Source: Oscheius dolichura
Lineage: Eukaryota > Nematoda > Chromadorea > Rhabditida > Rhabditidae
NCBI GenBank assembly: GCA_932521035.1
Contig: OW051497.1
Location: forward strand, 12,462,001 to 12,526,000
Length of the DNA: 64,000 bases
Direction of reading: 5' to 3'
Below are positions 36,601-49,302 of this stretch, in pieces (position 1 is the stretch's first letter; every line of letters starts with the position of its first letter). The position numbers and the translations under genes are program-made. Below the pieces are notes generated by a model. That model was not told the origin of the DNA and searched no databases. It was given only the letters and a program-made list of their open reading frames with translations.

Positions 36601-38069
36601 GACAGCAGACGGTTGTCTGTGAAACAGCACCGACGTGGCAATAATAGCCGACTCCGCAACTGTTCGCGCCAGGGTTACAGGGAGTGAGAGGCCCGGTAGT
36701 GGCGACGGCACACGGGTTGGGTGATTCTGTAACGTCCGTTGAGTACTGTCAGAAACAGCCCACAACCAGTTCCCAAATGTTAGATTAGAGCAAGCGGATA
36801 GTTAGTTAAACCAAGGGGTACACCACCACTCCTCGTGCAATCCCGTAGATTCATCAGACGTGCACACCTGGGCACTGTGTTTGACACTCTTGAAGCGTTT
36901 GAAAGTTGTTTCTGTTTCCTCCTCCGCCGAAATATTGAAATTCCTCGCAAAGTCTCGTTTCTTTGTTGAAAAAATAGCGTTGGAGTTGGACAGCTCCGAC
37001 GCCGGCTTCTTTTTCTTGACTACAGGGGTCGACTGCAAACAAAACACACTGGGTTATTCAGCAAAATAAAACGAATAAGCACAACACAACACACTTAGGT
37101 GAATGATAAAAGGATGGAACTGGAAAGCAAAGAATTGTACCTGAATCAGCTTATTACAAAAATATGGGGGCGGGAGGGGGCGGGAATGGGGGAAGAAGGC
37201 AGCAGCTCGACAGCGAAAGAAAGATAGAGTTAGGACCTGGAGGAGGAGTTGGTAGATATGGCGGAGGTGTCGGCAACTGAGACGACGGGAGGCATTTGCT
37301 TGCACACTGTTCAGTATTGTCAAACGTGTTGCCGTATCCGCCTCTTCCACCATAAATGAATGGTCTACAGCTCCAAGTATTGATGTCAAAGTAGAAACGA
37401 GTCAAAAATTGTCCTCCGTAGCCGAAGGAAAATGGCTGGAGACAACATGAGCACGCGGGGAGTGAAACGGGTCTGGTAACTGAAGATCGAACTAAAAGAA
37501 ACAGAAGAGAAGCTAGGGGGGTTGAAAAGCTGAAATTTTTGGGACTACTATAATCGAGTAAGAAAAAGGAACGTGAATGAAAGGATTAAAATTTAAAAAA
37601 TGATAAGGTATACCTTCACAAACATTTTGACAGCTTTGGAACGTTTGGAAATTATTGCCGTTTCCACAGCAACCAGACCAGTAGAAAAGTTCGCATCGTC
37701 CCCTTGCAGGGTTGAAATACCTGAAGTTTCTCCTTCATTTATGACAGGGAATAAGGAACCATCTAGGAATCCTATAGGGGCCGGTACCGATCTGTTGAGG
37801 AAGGGTACAGGAACTACCGGAAGGCGCCAATTGTCGGGAATTACTTTGATATTGATGGAAAGAATAGCCACCGCTGGGTGGGGCTGGCTGTATTACAGAA
37901 TCTTGTGTTGTCCTATTTGTCTATAAGCATTTTGTTTCGTAACGTGAGAAGAGCAAAAGACCTGTTCATTCCCAAACATAATCGTTTTCATGGCGGCTAG
38001 GAAGCCGGAATCGTCTCCGGCTGCGAGAAGCGCGCCTATGAGGAGCAGCAAGCATGTCCGCTGCCCCAT
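30639..38069 (-). CDS. Giant secreted protein with alternating Kunitz and lustrin-cysteine domains
   Basis: I count 17 Kunitz domains and 14 lustrin-type cysteine domains. Start at 38069 with a signal peptide (CLLLLIGALLAAG); first exons 38069-37962, 37887-37760, 37720-37614. Kunitz domains 1-3 lie at about 37.8, 37.4 and 36.95 kb; from 36.75 kb on, a lustrin domain (ending CCP, with a WCHxG or YCHxG motif) and a Kunitz domain alternate down to the last Kunitz at 30.86-30.64 kb. Several Kunitz domains are split by a 36-44 nt intron just before the YFN/YYN strand or inside the loop before NNF. In most middle domains the second and fourth Kunitz cysteines are replaced (for example NGLKGNQNNF instead of xGCxGN), removing the 14-38 disulfide; the last domain keeps all six. 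Similar proteins occur in C. elegans; matrix or cuticle roles are inference. A few intron borders remain unresolved. Confidence 0.85.
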
Positions 38070-41000
38070 CGCGCCCTGTAACTTCAGAGGAATTGTAGAC
38101 TGTAAAAGAAACAGAGAATCTTATAATAAGGAGTCAAGAACATAAAATTTGGAGGAAGAGCTCCAAAGATATAAAGAAATGTTCATAAGAATAGACACGT
38201 TATAAATATTTTGAGTAGAGGCGTAGGCACTCCAGGGTTATAACACAAGACTAAGTATTAATCTAACACGGCAGTGAGAAAGAATATACCTTGAATATTT
38301 AGATTCAAAAGAATACGAGAAGATGAGCTGAATATTCTCATTGAAAGTTTGGAATAAGCAAAGGATCTTCTAGCGCAGCTGTTAATCCAGGCTATATGCA
38401 GCCCGTTAGCATGGGATAATTACAGTAGCCAAAAACAAGAGCCCGTATTGCTTCTATTGCAACAAAGATCCCTTTTTTCTTTGAAAGAGCATAACGGCCG
38501 AGCTAGCGTTGTCAGCGGGCCAGTGACATATGGCTAAAGAGAGCACCCTGAGATTTTCAACAGATTACGCATGCGCAAGAAATGCGTGACGAGAAGAACA
38601 AGAATGCAGAGTGAGAGAACAAATATGAGTCAGGGAGGACACCGGATCAAGGAAAAACTAAAAGGAAACCTTTTTGAGAACAGGGTCTAAGAGGTACTGT
38701 CGCCCACATATTGCAAGCCGGAAGCAATTGGAATAAAAGGCATTACCGTATCCAAACCTGTAGGGAAAATAGCTGACCACGCATCAAAACTTTCGTTGTA
38801 AACGCTTACTTGGATTCTGTAGACTTTTCTTTTTTTTCACAAGAAGTGATAAAAAGGACAAGGCGCGCATGCTCATAATTCGGGTATATATTCATCTGCT
38901 CGTTGAAAGCACAGAATGAAGGCACTTACCTATCATGAAAAGAAAAGAAAGCTGGGTGAAAAAGAAGCAGACAAAATAGAGGAACGGATGCCATTCACCA
39001 GACACGGATGTCTCGGACAGACAGCTCTGAGCAAGGGTCAAAAAGGCGGCTCGGATGAAACAGTGCGCAAGGAGCGGCGGAGGCAGGGCTCTACGGACCG
39101 GTTGGTCCGCCGAAAAAAGACAAGCACACAGTCGAACGGCATTACGTCACACCGGTCAGATCGTCTTCCTCGAGACGAACCGCCAGCGGCGACGGCTTTC
39201 CGGAACTGAGTGAGAGTCCTCGTCGCTCGTAAGAAAAACATAGACAGAGGGAGGTCTGCTACGAGACAACCACGCAAAATATAAAAAACCGTTTTCTTAA
39301 AAATTCGGCGTAAAACGGGATAATCGGAACAACGGGGACTATAAGAATGAGTATCAAGATTACGGTATAATAAAGGAGGAAGGATAGACCGTAACTGTGA
39401 GAGTCACTGTAGCGTGAAATCTTTATCTGCGTAAGAAACCAGAGCGCAAGGAGTACGGAAGTCGCCGACAAAAATGACGTCCAGGGCAGAAACTTATCTT
39501 GAGTGGACCACCCTCATTACGTCTGCGCCAATCCTGACCGTATGTTTGACCGAAAACATGCACATCCACTCCACTTTGAGATGGTCTGTCTAAACGGAGA
39601 ACAGCTTTATTGAAAACTGGCTCAAGGTTGCTCAAGGGCGTGCCCCGACCATAGAAGGGCTCGTGTAAGCCGACCTGCAGCCCTATCAAGCCGTCTTTTT
39701 TCCTTTCAGAAATCTTATAGCTAGCAGAGTAAAGAATAGGAGGATTACGGACTTCCTCACGCTGCTCCCAAAAGGACAAGTGGTTCAGTTAGTTGCGAAG
39801 AGTAACAAAAAGCCTTTGTCAAAGGATGTCGTGACCATAGGAGGCGATAGTTGCTGGCGCCTAATCCACTGTTGAATGGCGGTCACGTTTACCTATCCGC
39901 CCTTTGACTTGCGCGTCGGCCAATCAAAAAAGAACTTCCGCTTGACAAACAGTCGCCCTCCGGTGATGGTCATTCCCACATCATCGGACTCTCATCCTCT
40001 CAAGCCGTTCGATAAAAATGGTATGGGAGGTCGGGAAAACACCGTAAAAGAGAAAGACCGTCTGACCCAACATATTGGAATGAGTATCATGACCGCGAAT
40101 ACGGTATTTTACACCGTATCCCTTTTCAATAGTAGAAGTGATGTTATATTCAAGCATGTGTACTACGATGATTTGTGTTCGGCCTGTTTGTATACTCATA
40201 ACAAGCACACTTACCGTCAGAGACCTGATCAACCACTTCAACTGACCAGGCACTGCTCTTGGCGCATCTTGGTGCGAACACCATACGAGGAAATGGTAGT
40301 TTCCTCTTTTGTGGAAGATAGTCTGCGAACGAGCAGGTTACTTCATCTTACCAGGCAAAAACTGTTCTTGTGCGTGAGTTTGCTCACATACTTTAACCCC
40401 CTTAAAAGTATCTAAGAACTATAGTGGCTTACAATTTGTACTACACCTGAATTTGCTTAGTATTGTTTCGTTGAACAACTGTGCCGCAAAAAATGCGTCG
40501 GGAGATAGGGTTACTAGAGTACAGTATCCAAAACTAGCCACTTTTTATGGGTTCGTGCTACAGTACCTGAGTGGTTCCTTCTTGTAATACATACAAGGGA
40601 TGCACCTTTTAGGAAAAAAACTACAACCGATTTATCTAGTCCTGAACAAAAATATGTATCAAAGAATTTTGAACGCGTTCTTCTTAGGGAACTCGGCGAC
40701 GGAAACACGGAGGGGCGACGACAATTCTAATAAAAGGAATAATCCCACCATCCGGCCAGCACCATAAAAAATTAGCGGCTCTATTTGGAAAGAAGGTGCA
40801 GCGGGCACTAAGTGAAAGGCGGAAAAAATAGAGCGACAATGTTCTCAAAGACAGCTTGACCATGAAAGTCAAGTGTTTCAAGCAGCACTTTATTCTCGCC
40901 GGACAAAATCGGATTAGTTCCTTGTTTATTCTGTAATCGGCCGTTCCAGTTACGCAGTGAGCATTCACACGACGATGGCCGAGTTTTTGCTGCTCTCGAT

Positions 41001-41200
41001 AGGGAAGCGAGTGCGGACAGTCGAGTGGCCGGCCCGTGGACAAACAGGCTCTGACAAGCCGATAACGGAAGCCGCGGACACATGAGGGATGTGGTCTTTG
41101 CCAACACGGGGATACAGCCACACGCCAAGCAGATGATCCTCACGTTAAAAACAACAACAAAAAACTTTTCTGTCAACAATATTTCATTTTTTTTTCTGTC
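38070..41200. other. Intergenic 3.1 kb, no supported gene
   Basis: This stretch includes the upstream region of the giant Kunitz gene. The longest open frame is 39876-40415 (+, 179 codons), overlapped by another on the opposite strand; neither shows a family motif, a signal peptide or splice partners. Open frames at 38916-39209 (+) and 39423-39779 and 40684-41121 (-) are equally unsupported. Confidence 0.4.
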
Positions 41201-41503
41201 TTAGCCTCTGGCTAGAAGTTCCTGGCGTTCCACCCAGTCCTGGATTGAATGTTGCCGAGAAGCAAACCTTCCTGAATATCAGCTGTAAATGATTAGTAAA
41301 CCCTAACCTGGAAGAGAAGGACGCCAACGAAGAGGCGGTGGAGTAGCAGAGTGTGGCTTCAAAATGGCGTCGTCTTTAATGCTGCCAATAGTTGGAAAAC
41401 CTATACAGAAGTTAAGGATGCAGCTATTAAAATAATACAAACCAAGTCTGAATGCATGACAGCCCACAACTAGCAGAACCAGCGAGAGGATAGCATACCG
41501 CAT
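41201..41503 (-). CDS. Small secreted peptide or precursor, unknown family
   Basis: Exons 41503-41443, 41400-41308 and 41271-41201 join in frame with introns of 42 and 36 nt to give 74 residues. The first 18 residues are a clear signal peptide (MRYAILSLVLLVVGCHAF). The mature part has no cysteine, is rich in proline and arginine, and ends with a charged segment (DWVERQELLARG). A C-terminal Gly can serve as an amide donor in neuropeptides, so a neuropeptide-like precursor is one reading; an antimicrobial or structural peptide is another. No family is recognised. Confidence 0.55.
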
Positions 41504-42722
41504 GGTCTGAAGGAAAGAAATAATCTCTTCAAAAGTTCTTGAAAGGTGTAGCTGAATGGAGAAATTAGGAGAAACTCGGGGAAGAGGGAATCATAAAACG
41601 GACGTGTAGAAATCTACGCGTATGAGGATATGGCCTTGAATACTGTTAATTGAGAACCATCCTCTTTAATAGCATTCATAGATTTTTTCCGTGTCACAGG
41701 TTGAAAGCAGATAACCAGCGAAACTTTCAAAGGGCAGATCTATTGCAAAATAACAAGGTTGTGGGTAAGGAGTACACCAATCTTTCTTTGAAAATGATGC
41801 AAGCCTGATCTGGTCAGTCTAGAAGAGCTGGACAGATTCATATTTCAAAAGGATCTCAAGCTTGAGCGGATTGAACACAGAATAACTTGACTTGGCTCAA
41901 AACAACTGAAGCATGCTCCCCGTTAAATCAGGAACGTCATGTCTAAACCGAAGACGATTTATTTTGAATATCATGAAACACCGCTTTAAATAATTTTGCT
42001 ACATGTGAAATGAATTAGAAGTAACATGGAAAACTCAAAACGTCTGCATCAGGTATGGTTGAGGTTTGTAGCTGATCCCCGGTTAGAAAGGTTCTTATTT
42101 TCTTCCGTTCCAGAGAGGTAAACGAAGAAATGCTGAATGTAATCAGTTATGATCTGTTGGGCACTTACCTATTACCGTATACAGAAGTACAGAAAACAGT
42201 TCAAGTTGGGGAACTTCAAACCCATAGAGAATGATCGCAGACACAAAGAAAACTTTAGGCGGGATCCTGAAATGATTAAAAGGATAGACATGATTCTTAC
42301 TGGAGAGCACACATGTGGACATAGGTAGCCTTTCTTGCTCTTACGCTGCACAATCTACAGTAGAGAAGGAAGTACAGATCGCTAATAAGGAGAGCTAGGA
42401 ATACGTAGGGGACGTGTAACATCTGAAACTATAGCCCTGAGACAGTTAGAAAATAGAGGAAATAGGCAGTAGATGTTGTTATACATATGTTATACGAAAT
42501 AGGGCAGCATCTCCCATGAAGTTATCAGAACAAATTGAGAGGTATGGCTTGCGACAATAGTAATTATGGCTCGACGCTGAGGAATAATCAGGGTCCAGGG
42601 TGTCGTTACTCATTCTAAAATTAATATGCTTGGTTTCAAAGATTGGCTGAGGTTGGATCCTTATTATTGATCAATTCAGTTAAAGATTTATTTGCATTTT
42701 ACTGTACACATTTACATATTGA
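41504..42722. other. Intergenic 1.2 kb, nothing seen
   Basis: AT-rich sequence, closed in all frames. It holds the upstream region of the small secreted peptide and the 3 prime end of the ACAD10-like gene. Confidence 0.45.
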
Positions 42723-45700
42723 CTAGAGACGACTCAGCAGTTCATGTTTGGCAATCGTCTCCAAGTGCACCTCGTCGGGACCATCGGCCAATCTAAGGGA
42801 TCTAAACAGAAGCCCTAAAGAAAGGCAAAGCCTAAACATACCTTGCAGAGATGAAGAATTGAGAGAGAGGTGTATCCTCTGTTAGGCCAGCTCCTCCATA
42901 AGCCTGGATTGTTCTATCCACAATCGCTAGTGTTGTATTGGGAGCAACTACTTTAATCATAGCTATTTCTGCTTGGGCTGCCTGTATTTCTTATGGTAAA
43001 ACGCCAACATATTCCGAACCTTGCTTCCCAACGTGTCGATCATATGTGCCGCTTTGAGTACCAATAGTCTTGCCTGTTCAACCTCGCATCGACTACGAGC
43101 CAAATCCTTTCTCAGAGAGTCGAACTCTTGCAGCTTCTTGCGGAATGCTACTCGGAAGCTTATCTATAATTTGATGTTTGCAGTTAAAAGTCTAGAATAC
43201 CCTTTCTTTCAAAAGATCAATTGCTCGCTCAGAGTGACCAATTAACCGCATTGCGTGGTGGATTCGTCCTGGTCCGAGTCGTCCTTGCGCAATCTCAAAT
43301 CCTCGACCCTCACCGAGGATCATATACTCTTCGGGTACTCTGACATTGGTAAAGAGGACTTCACAGTGGCCAGCTATAATGGTAAGCATAGTTAAGATGA
43401 ATCTGGCTTACCCGGTGGGTCTTGAGCTCCTAAGACATGAAGGTTCCTTACAATTTTTACTCCTTCGGCTTTCATCGGAACAAGTAGCATAGATTGTTGG
43501 AATAGACGAGATTTCTAAAGAAGAGCATGCGCTGGAATATACAGAACCTCAAACCTTCTCACCAGCGACCCTTCCCATAAAAATACAAATATTACAGTCT
43601 GGATGCGCTGCATTAGAAGTGAACCACTTCCTAGCGTTGACTATGTACTCATCACCTACTTTTACAATAGATCCCTAGATAATGATAGGTTTCAGATAAG
43701 GACGACAAGTACCTGTATATTGGTGGCATCGCTACTGGCAACGTCCGGCTCGGTCATAGCAAAGCAACTTTTAATTTTCCCTTCTAACAAAGGAACCAGC
43801 CACTTTTCCTTTTGTCCTTCACTTCCATACTTGATAAGAACCTCCATATTTCCTGTGTCGGGAGCTTGACAATTAAAAATCTAAGGAAACGTTGTTGACT
43901 ATACAAAAGAATATTTACCTCTGGAGCATAAATAGATCTGCCCATCAATTCGCAAATATGGGCGTACTCTACATTATTCAGGCCTGCTCCGAACTTCTTC
44001 TCAGGGTCAATATGCTCCGAAATGAAGAGGTTCCACGCTCCCTGAGCTTTAGCCTTTTCCTGTACAAATAAATTGAATTTGGGTGGCCTTTGAATACCTT
44101 CAATTTCTCCAACTTCGGATTTGGCGTCCATCTGTTCTCCCCGATGTAATAGTGGTTGAGTTCCGTTTCCAGAGGGATGATGTCATTGTGGACCATCTCT
44201 TTAACAATGTCATAAAGTTCTTTGGCCTTCTCTGATAATGTTGAGGGGGCTACAATCAAGGCTCCTAAATGATTCTGTGAACAGAAGGAAAGACAGTCGG
44301 CTTACCAAACTTATGGTTGTCGTCTACTTGTTTTATAAGGGTAAGGCCATTTGAAGCCATCATCCTGGGTACAGGAGCCAGTTTGCCAGCTTCCGTCGAA
44401 GAGGCGTTTTTTAGAAGAGACCTCATATAAACCCCTGTAAATACCGTACAGTAAATATAATTGAAATAAGAAGCCACCTTGAATAATGCTAGAAAATCGG
44501 AAGATGACGAATGCCATATAGAAGACCCAAGTTTTTTGATCTATCCTTGGTGTATGAGAGAATGTTGTATACATCTCCAGGCATTCAGTAACCGTAGGAA
44601 TGCCTAGCTTTTTGAGCTGGTACTCGTTCAAATGTCCTAATCCCGGCATCAACTGAAAGAATTGCACACTGAGTAACCAATGTATAGCCTACAGAGCTCT
44701 GCGTAGCGTTATAATGTGTGAGCATGAAGGTAGCCAAGTCCGAGATAGGGTCGCCAATAGTACTGATCTCCCAATCCAAGACAGCGATTACTTTGTTTTC
44801 GGTGGGATGGAAGATTAAATTGTCCAATCTGATAAAGGATAAAAAATGGATATTTGTGCTAACCGGAAGTCCCCGTGAACAATAGTGGCTGTCGTATTTT
44901 TTGGGAGATTATTCTTCAAGTATTTTATCAGCTGATCCATTTCGGGAATATCTTCCGTCTTGGCCATCTCGAAATTGCCAATCCACCTTTTCAAATTTCT
45001 TTCCATATATCCATCTAAACGTTCTGTAGTCAAAAAAGGCAGACAAGAAGCCTACCACTTCGACCATAGTCACCTAATCCTACTCTTCTATAGTCAGTCG
45101 TGTGTATTTTAACAAGTACCCGGAGAGCTTCTTTATAAATTTCCTGTCTGTCCTTTTCACTCAGTCCCTTCAACGAAGGGTCAAGGAAAAGACGCCCTTT
45201 GGTGTATTCCATAATATAGAAAGGAGTATCCAGTAGACTGAAATCTTCTCTATCAAAAGTTGAAAAGAAAACTAACCTTTCGTCATAGAGAAGAACTTTG
45301 GGAACAGGCACATGGCCATCCAAAGCTTTGAGAATTTTAAATTCTCTGTCTACTTGATGGGCTTTTGGCAAAAGTTTACCGCTCTGAACAATATTTAAGA
45401 CCGAACGAAGGAGATCTTACCGGCTTCTTCCTAAGGACAAGCTCTTTTCCAGCAAATTTTATATAATACGTTGGATTACTCTGTCCATGCCGAAATTTCC
45501 TTATGACAATTTGATTTCCATTTAGACCAAGATTTGTCCCCAAAAAGTTCATAAGCTTCCGTTCATCGAGAATCTCTCCTAAGACATAACTATTAAAAAC
45601 AATGAATTTACCTACTTTGGATACAGTCCCTAGTTTCGGGAGGAAAGTCATGATTCAATCCAATGGCTTTTTTCACATCGGCGACCGCTTGGGATGGGGA

Positions 45701-46474
45701 AGTGACCTATGCAAAAATCGATTGGCGATCAGCTGCGACGCACCTTAATCGTGACAATTCCCAGTTGCTTTGCTGGTTTGAGATTGACTCCAAGGTCGTC
45801 GAGGAACAGACACTCATCATGTTTAGCCTAATTCTTCTAGACGGATAGAAAGGAATGGCTACCTTCGCTTTCTCGCATGCCAAGTGGTAAATAGCTTCGT
45901 CGGGTTTTCTCAAGCCTACTCGACACGATTCAATAACGGTATCAAAATATCCCGGAATAACTTGCGGTATCGTTGGGACACGACGTGCTCGATCGGCATA
46001 GAAATTGTTAGTAACCAAGACGGTTTTAATTCCATTGGCACGGAGAGTCTGAGAAAGTTTAGCGTAAATATTCAAAATTTACCGTTAAAAGCTCTGCCAT
46101 TTCAGGGATGATAGGAAAATCTTTGACTTCATGCACGAAGGCAGAGAATATGGGTATAATATCTCCTTTTCTGCCGTTCTAAATGCCCGTTAGATTAAAA
46201 TACTGCTAGAATTTTAACTGTGATGTTATAAACATGGGTGAAAAGTGGTTCAAAGTCTTCACAGGTCGTTTCTCCCCTTTCAAGACGTTTAAAATGATCC
46301 TTCATCTCCGTATCCAATAAAGTCTTCACAATAGACCCTCTTGGTAGGCTGTACTGCTCTTCTAGTCCTAATAGTTACCGCATAAGAGTAGAAAAGAAGC
46401 CTACTTTCCCATTCTGTCATAGGGGCCGGGATCAGGACTCCCCCCATGTCGAAAATAACTGTCTTGATGGTCAT
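42723..46474 (-). CDS. ACAD10: ACAD10-type fusion: HAD hydrolase, aminoglycoside-phosphotransferase-like domain, acyl-CoA dehydrogenase
   Basis: The N-terminal part (46474 to about 45660) has FDMGGVLIP, the HAD nucleophile motif, and later [10 protein letters not shown]. The middle (about 45650-44560) is an APH/choline-kinase-like domain: IVHGDFR is the catalytic HGD loop and [12 protein letters not shown] the following metal-binding Asp region. The last third (about 44480-42723) is an acyl-CoA dehydrogenase with [25 protein letters not shown] and [16 protein letters not shown], ending [21 protein letters not shown]-type residues. This triple architecture is that of animal ACAD10; ACAD11 lacks the HAD part. 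In mammals ACAD10/11 act in catabolism of 4-hydroxy acids, with the kinase domain phosphorylating the substrate hydroxyl. About fifteen exons; introns mostly 35-50 nt; no break seen. A receptor-like gene ends 304 nt upstream on the same strand. Confidence 0.87.
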
Positions 46475-46778
46475 TACTGAAATGTTGAGTTGAAGGAAGT
46501 AGGTATTGAACAAGATGTTGAAAAGAAATGTGGTAAAAGGAACATGCGACCGCTTGTACTGCGATTGCCTTATCGGCAAAGCGTATTTTGATTCTTGAGA
46601 CAATGCTAGAGTGGGGTAGAACGTATCAATAACTGAATTGGGGGAGAGGGTCCAAAGGTCAGCTAATTGAAGCATTCTGTTCTTTGTTAACTCCGGTGCT
46701 CTGCCCCCCACTGTAACACACGTTTGATATTCTTTTATATGTCAGAAATTTATTTGAGATTCCATAAATGATGTAGGA

Positions 46779-48257
46779 TTATGAGGGCACAAAACCAATG
46801 AGTCTTACGATAAACGTCAGTAAAATTGATACACTTGGAGCAAGGAAGATAGCCTAAATGGTTCCAGTTCTTTTTAAGTAGCCCGCCTACCATGTGGAAA
46901 GTCAACCGACCAACGGGAACAGCATTTAGTAAATACATTTTGGAACACCCATTACATCTGTCCATAAACATTCTATAAGAGCTAAGAATCTGGAAATTGG
47001 TGGTATTAGTGGATGTTTCCGTTGATGGCCAACCCTTTGATCAGTGGCTAGAGGGAGAGTAACGTCGTCCAAAAGGATAGCTTTAGTCTGATGGATCTGA
47101 GAAACCTTCTAAAAACTGTATAGCTTTTACCGTTTCTTGAACTTTTCCCGGTTCTCCCACAATTATCATCAGCATTGCAGCACTCACTGGGCACCATAAA
47201 CACAGTAGGACTAAGTATGGTACAGTCAGTACCCGGTTATAACTGAACTTTATTTAATTGTGGGGACTTTAGCTGACCTCATCACAATATAAACAGACAG
47301 CGCCATTGCAGCCAGGGCACAGAGCCCACAAACCATGGCCAGTTTTCCGAGATGGGTATTTACGTGTTGCAAAAGAGCCATCAAGTCCAAATGTCGCCGT
47401 CCATATGCACCGAAGACGTCGGGTAACTAAATACTGATCTTTTATTATGTATAACATACTGTCAGCTGCTGTGACCGTGATGCTTTTACAAGTTCTTCAT
47501 TGAAATATGTCAGTTCTCTTCTGAGATGTTCGTGGGCCAGCCAGTAGATGGAAGTAGCGATTGCTGAAGCAACACCCATCCAAAGGTAAATTACCGGCAT
47601 TGTTCCATAAAGATTACGCCAACTGATTACAAATCTGCAGATGGTCACTGTATTTCCCCAATGGATAAAGCGTACCGCACAGGATATGTCGCATTGAAAG
47701 CCGGCATTACAGGCTGGTAGAGAATATCCCTGACAGCTGCTAATGTCCACGCGGAAATTAGAACAACACTAAATATTAGGGCCTTTATAATTGGCGGTTT
47801 GAAGTTGTCTATTACATCGTTCGGAAGCACCTGACCGTCTCTTGTTTAATACCAAAAAAAAACGCGACTCACTCTCAAAGTTCTCAACCTCGCTAGCTCC
47901 CGTTGGAATGTTTCGAGAAAGCCCTTTTTCGTCCAGGAAGCCAAACAAACTCCCGATGCTAAAGCATAGATGGACAACACAAGGTGTACGTTTAGATCAG
48001 CCCACATTATAGTCAACGGCTGAAATATAGAATATACTCTGATTGGGAGAATAACAAACTTTAGCGTCTCTAAAAAGGGTCAGCGCTACGACGGCTAGAA
48101 AAAGTGTACAGAGAAGAACACAAATAGATGTCGTGATGATGAGAAGTACCCGTTTTCCTTTGTCACTACTTTGATTTAAGTCGAATCCGCTCCATTGTAA
48201 GGCTATTTCAAATGGACCGCCAACTTGAGGAACACTCTGAAGCGGATGTTTCAGCAT
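46779..48257 (-). CDS. Seven-transmembrane receptor-like protein A (gustatory-receptor-like)
   Basis: Nine exons: 48257-48060, 48019-47873, 47830-47676, 47622-47460, 47426-47278, 47242-47131, 47096-47034, 46989-46891 and 46853-46779, giving 386 residues in frame. Seven hydrophobic helices are visible, with a long loop between TM4 and TM5 (AHEHLRRELTYFNEELVKA) and a conserved stretch between TM6 and TM7 (QRILSSYRMFMDRC). A long intracellular loop after TM4 and the arginine-histidine segment GRRHLDLMALLQHVNTHLG resemble insect and nematode gustatory-receptor-like proteins (7tm_7, LITE-1/GUR-3 type). That assignment is by topology and weak motifs; another nematode 7TM family is possible. Exon sizes match those of the gene upstream almost one to one. 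TTTATT at 46749-46754 is the likely poly(A) signal. Confidence 0.6.
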
Positions 48258-49302
48258 AAAAGAGAATATAGTACCGGTTCTATTACAACTTTGGGTCCTG
48301 GAAGGAACTCCATGCTTGTAGGAGACCTGAAGTAGAAGGTTAAGGATCTGCAGCGTTGATAACAAACAAAAAGGAGCAGCTTAGGTTCGGCCGTAAGAGT
48401 GGAAAATGCGCTGGGCGCGTGTGCGAGGCGTCATTTCCGACGAGTGACCAAAGCGTGAGACAACAAAAGCTGCGGCTTTTGGCTCCGCTGACCTGGAGCA
48501 GCTAGTTTTTGTACGTATTCTCAGATTTCATGACAGAAAAGGAGAAGATGACAGGAGAAAAACTATCAGGACCCGAATAAATGATATGGTAGAGAGGGGT
48601 GGTGAATATATGGCGGGGGTGGTATATAGAGACAAGATGACTCTGGATATCATACGAGGGGAAATCCTTAAGTGGCTAGTCAATGGGAGGAGGCCCTTTA
48701 ACACCGGTTCTGTCATCCCAGTTGGAAGTCTTCAGGGTCGACAAATCTATGCAAAGAGGGTTAAAAAGAATCCAGTCTCTCGGCTGCCAAACTGATCCAG
48801 TAATAACTGGCAACGAGCGATGACAGCGCGGTAATTTTGAAGGGGAGAGGCCACCGCTAGCTGGATAATTGCAGCAGAGGGTCAAAAATGGAACAGCCAC
48901 TCTAAAAAATAGTTGCCATTGAGGAATAGACTCGCAATGGTGTGCCGTCTTTTGTCAGTCTAGTTTTTAGCTGACCGGTATGATTTCACAGCCGCATGAT
49001 TTCAAAGAAAGCCCTACGGCATTGGTAAATATGGCCGGCTGCGCGAACACAAAATCGGTAACCAAGGAAACAAGAAGGATTAGGTGCCATTAGGTCTGGA
49101 GTTGTCTTAACAGAATAGTTTGTGAAGAATAACTAGGTTGCCGATAGAAGACGGGGGAAAGAATTAGGTGACGCGGGAAGGATATTCTCCCTGACGCCCA
49201 AGGTTAAAGAGACAGTTCAATGGCCCGTAACGTATTAATACTAAGTATTGTGAGAAGGCTTTATTGACCCGGTAGATAACAATGCGTTATACTTTTTCTT
49301 TT
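48258..49302. other. Spacer between the two receptor-like genes
   Basis: About 1 kb without a supportable exon; open frames at 48528-48900 overlap on both strands and carry no motif. It should hold the promoter of receptor A and the 3 prime end of receptor B (minus-strand AATAAA at about 49258-49263). Confidence 0.45.

Noticed and set aside
40684-41179. Two overlapping minus-strand open frames of over 120 codons
   Set aside because: They occupy the same bases in different frames, neither has a recognisable domain, and composition is not protein-like.
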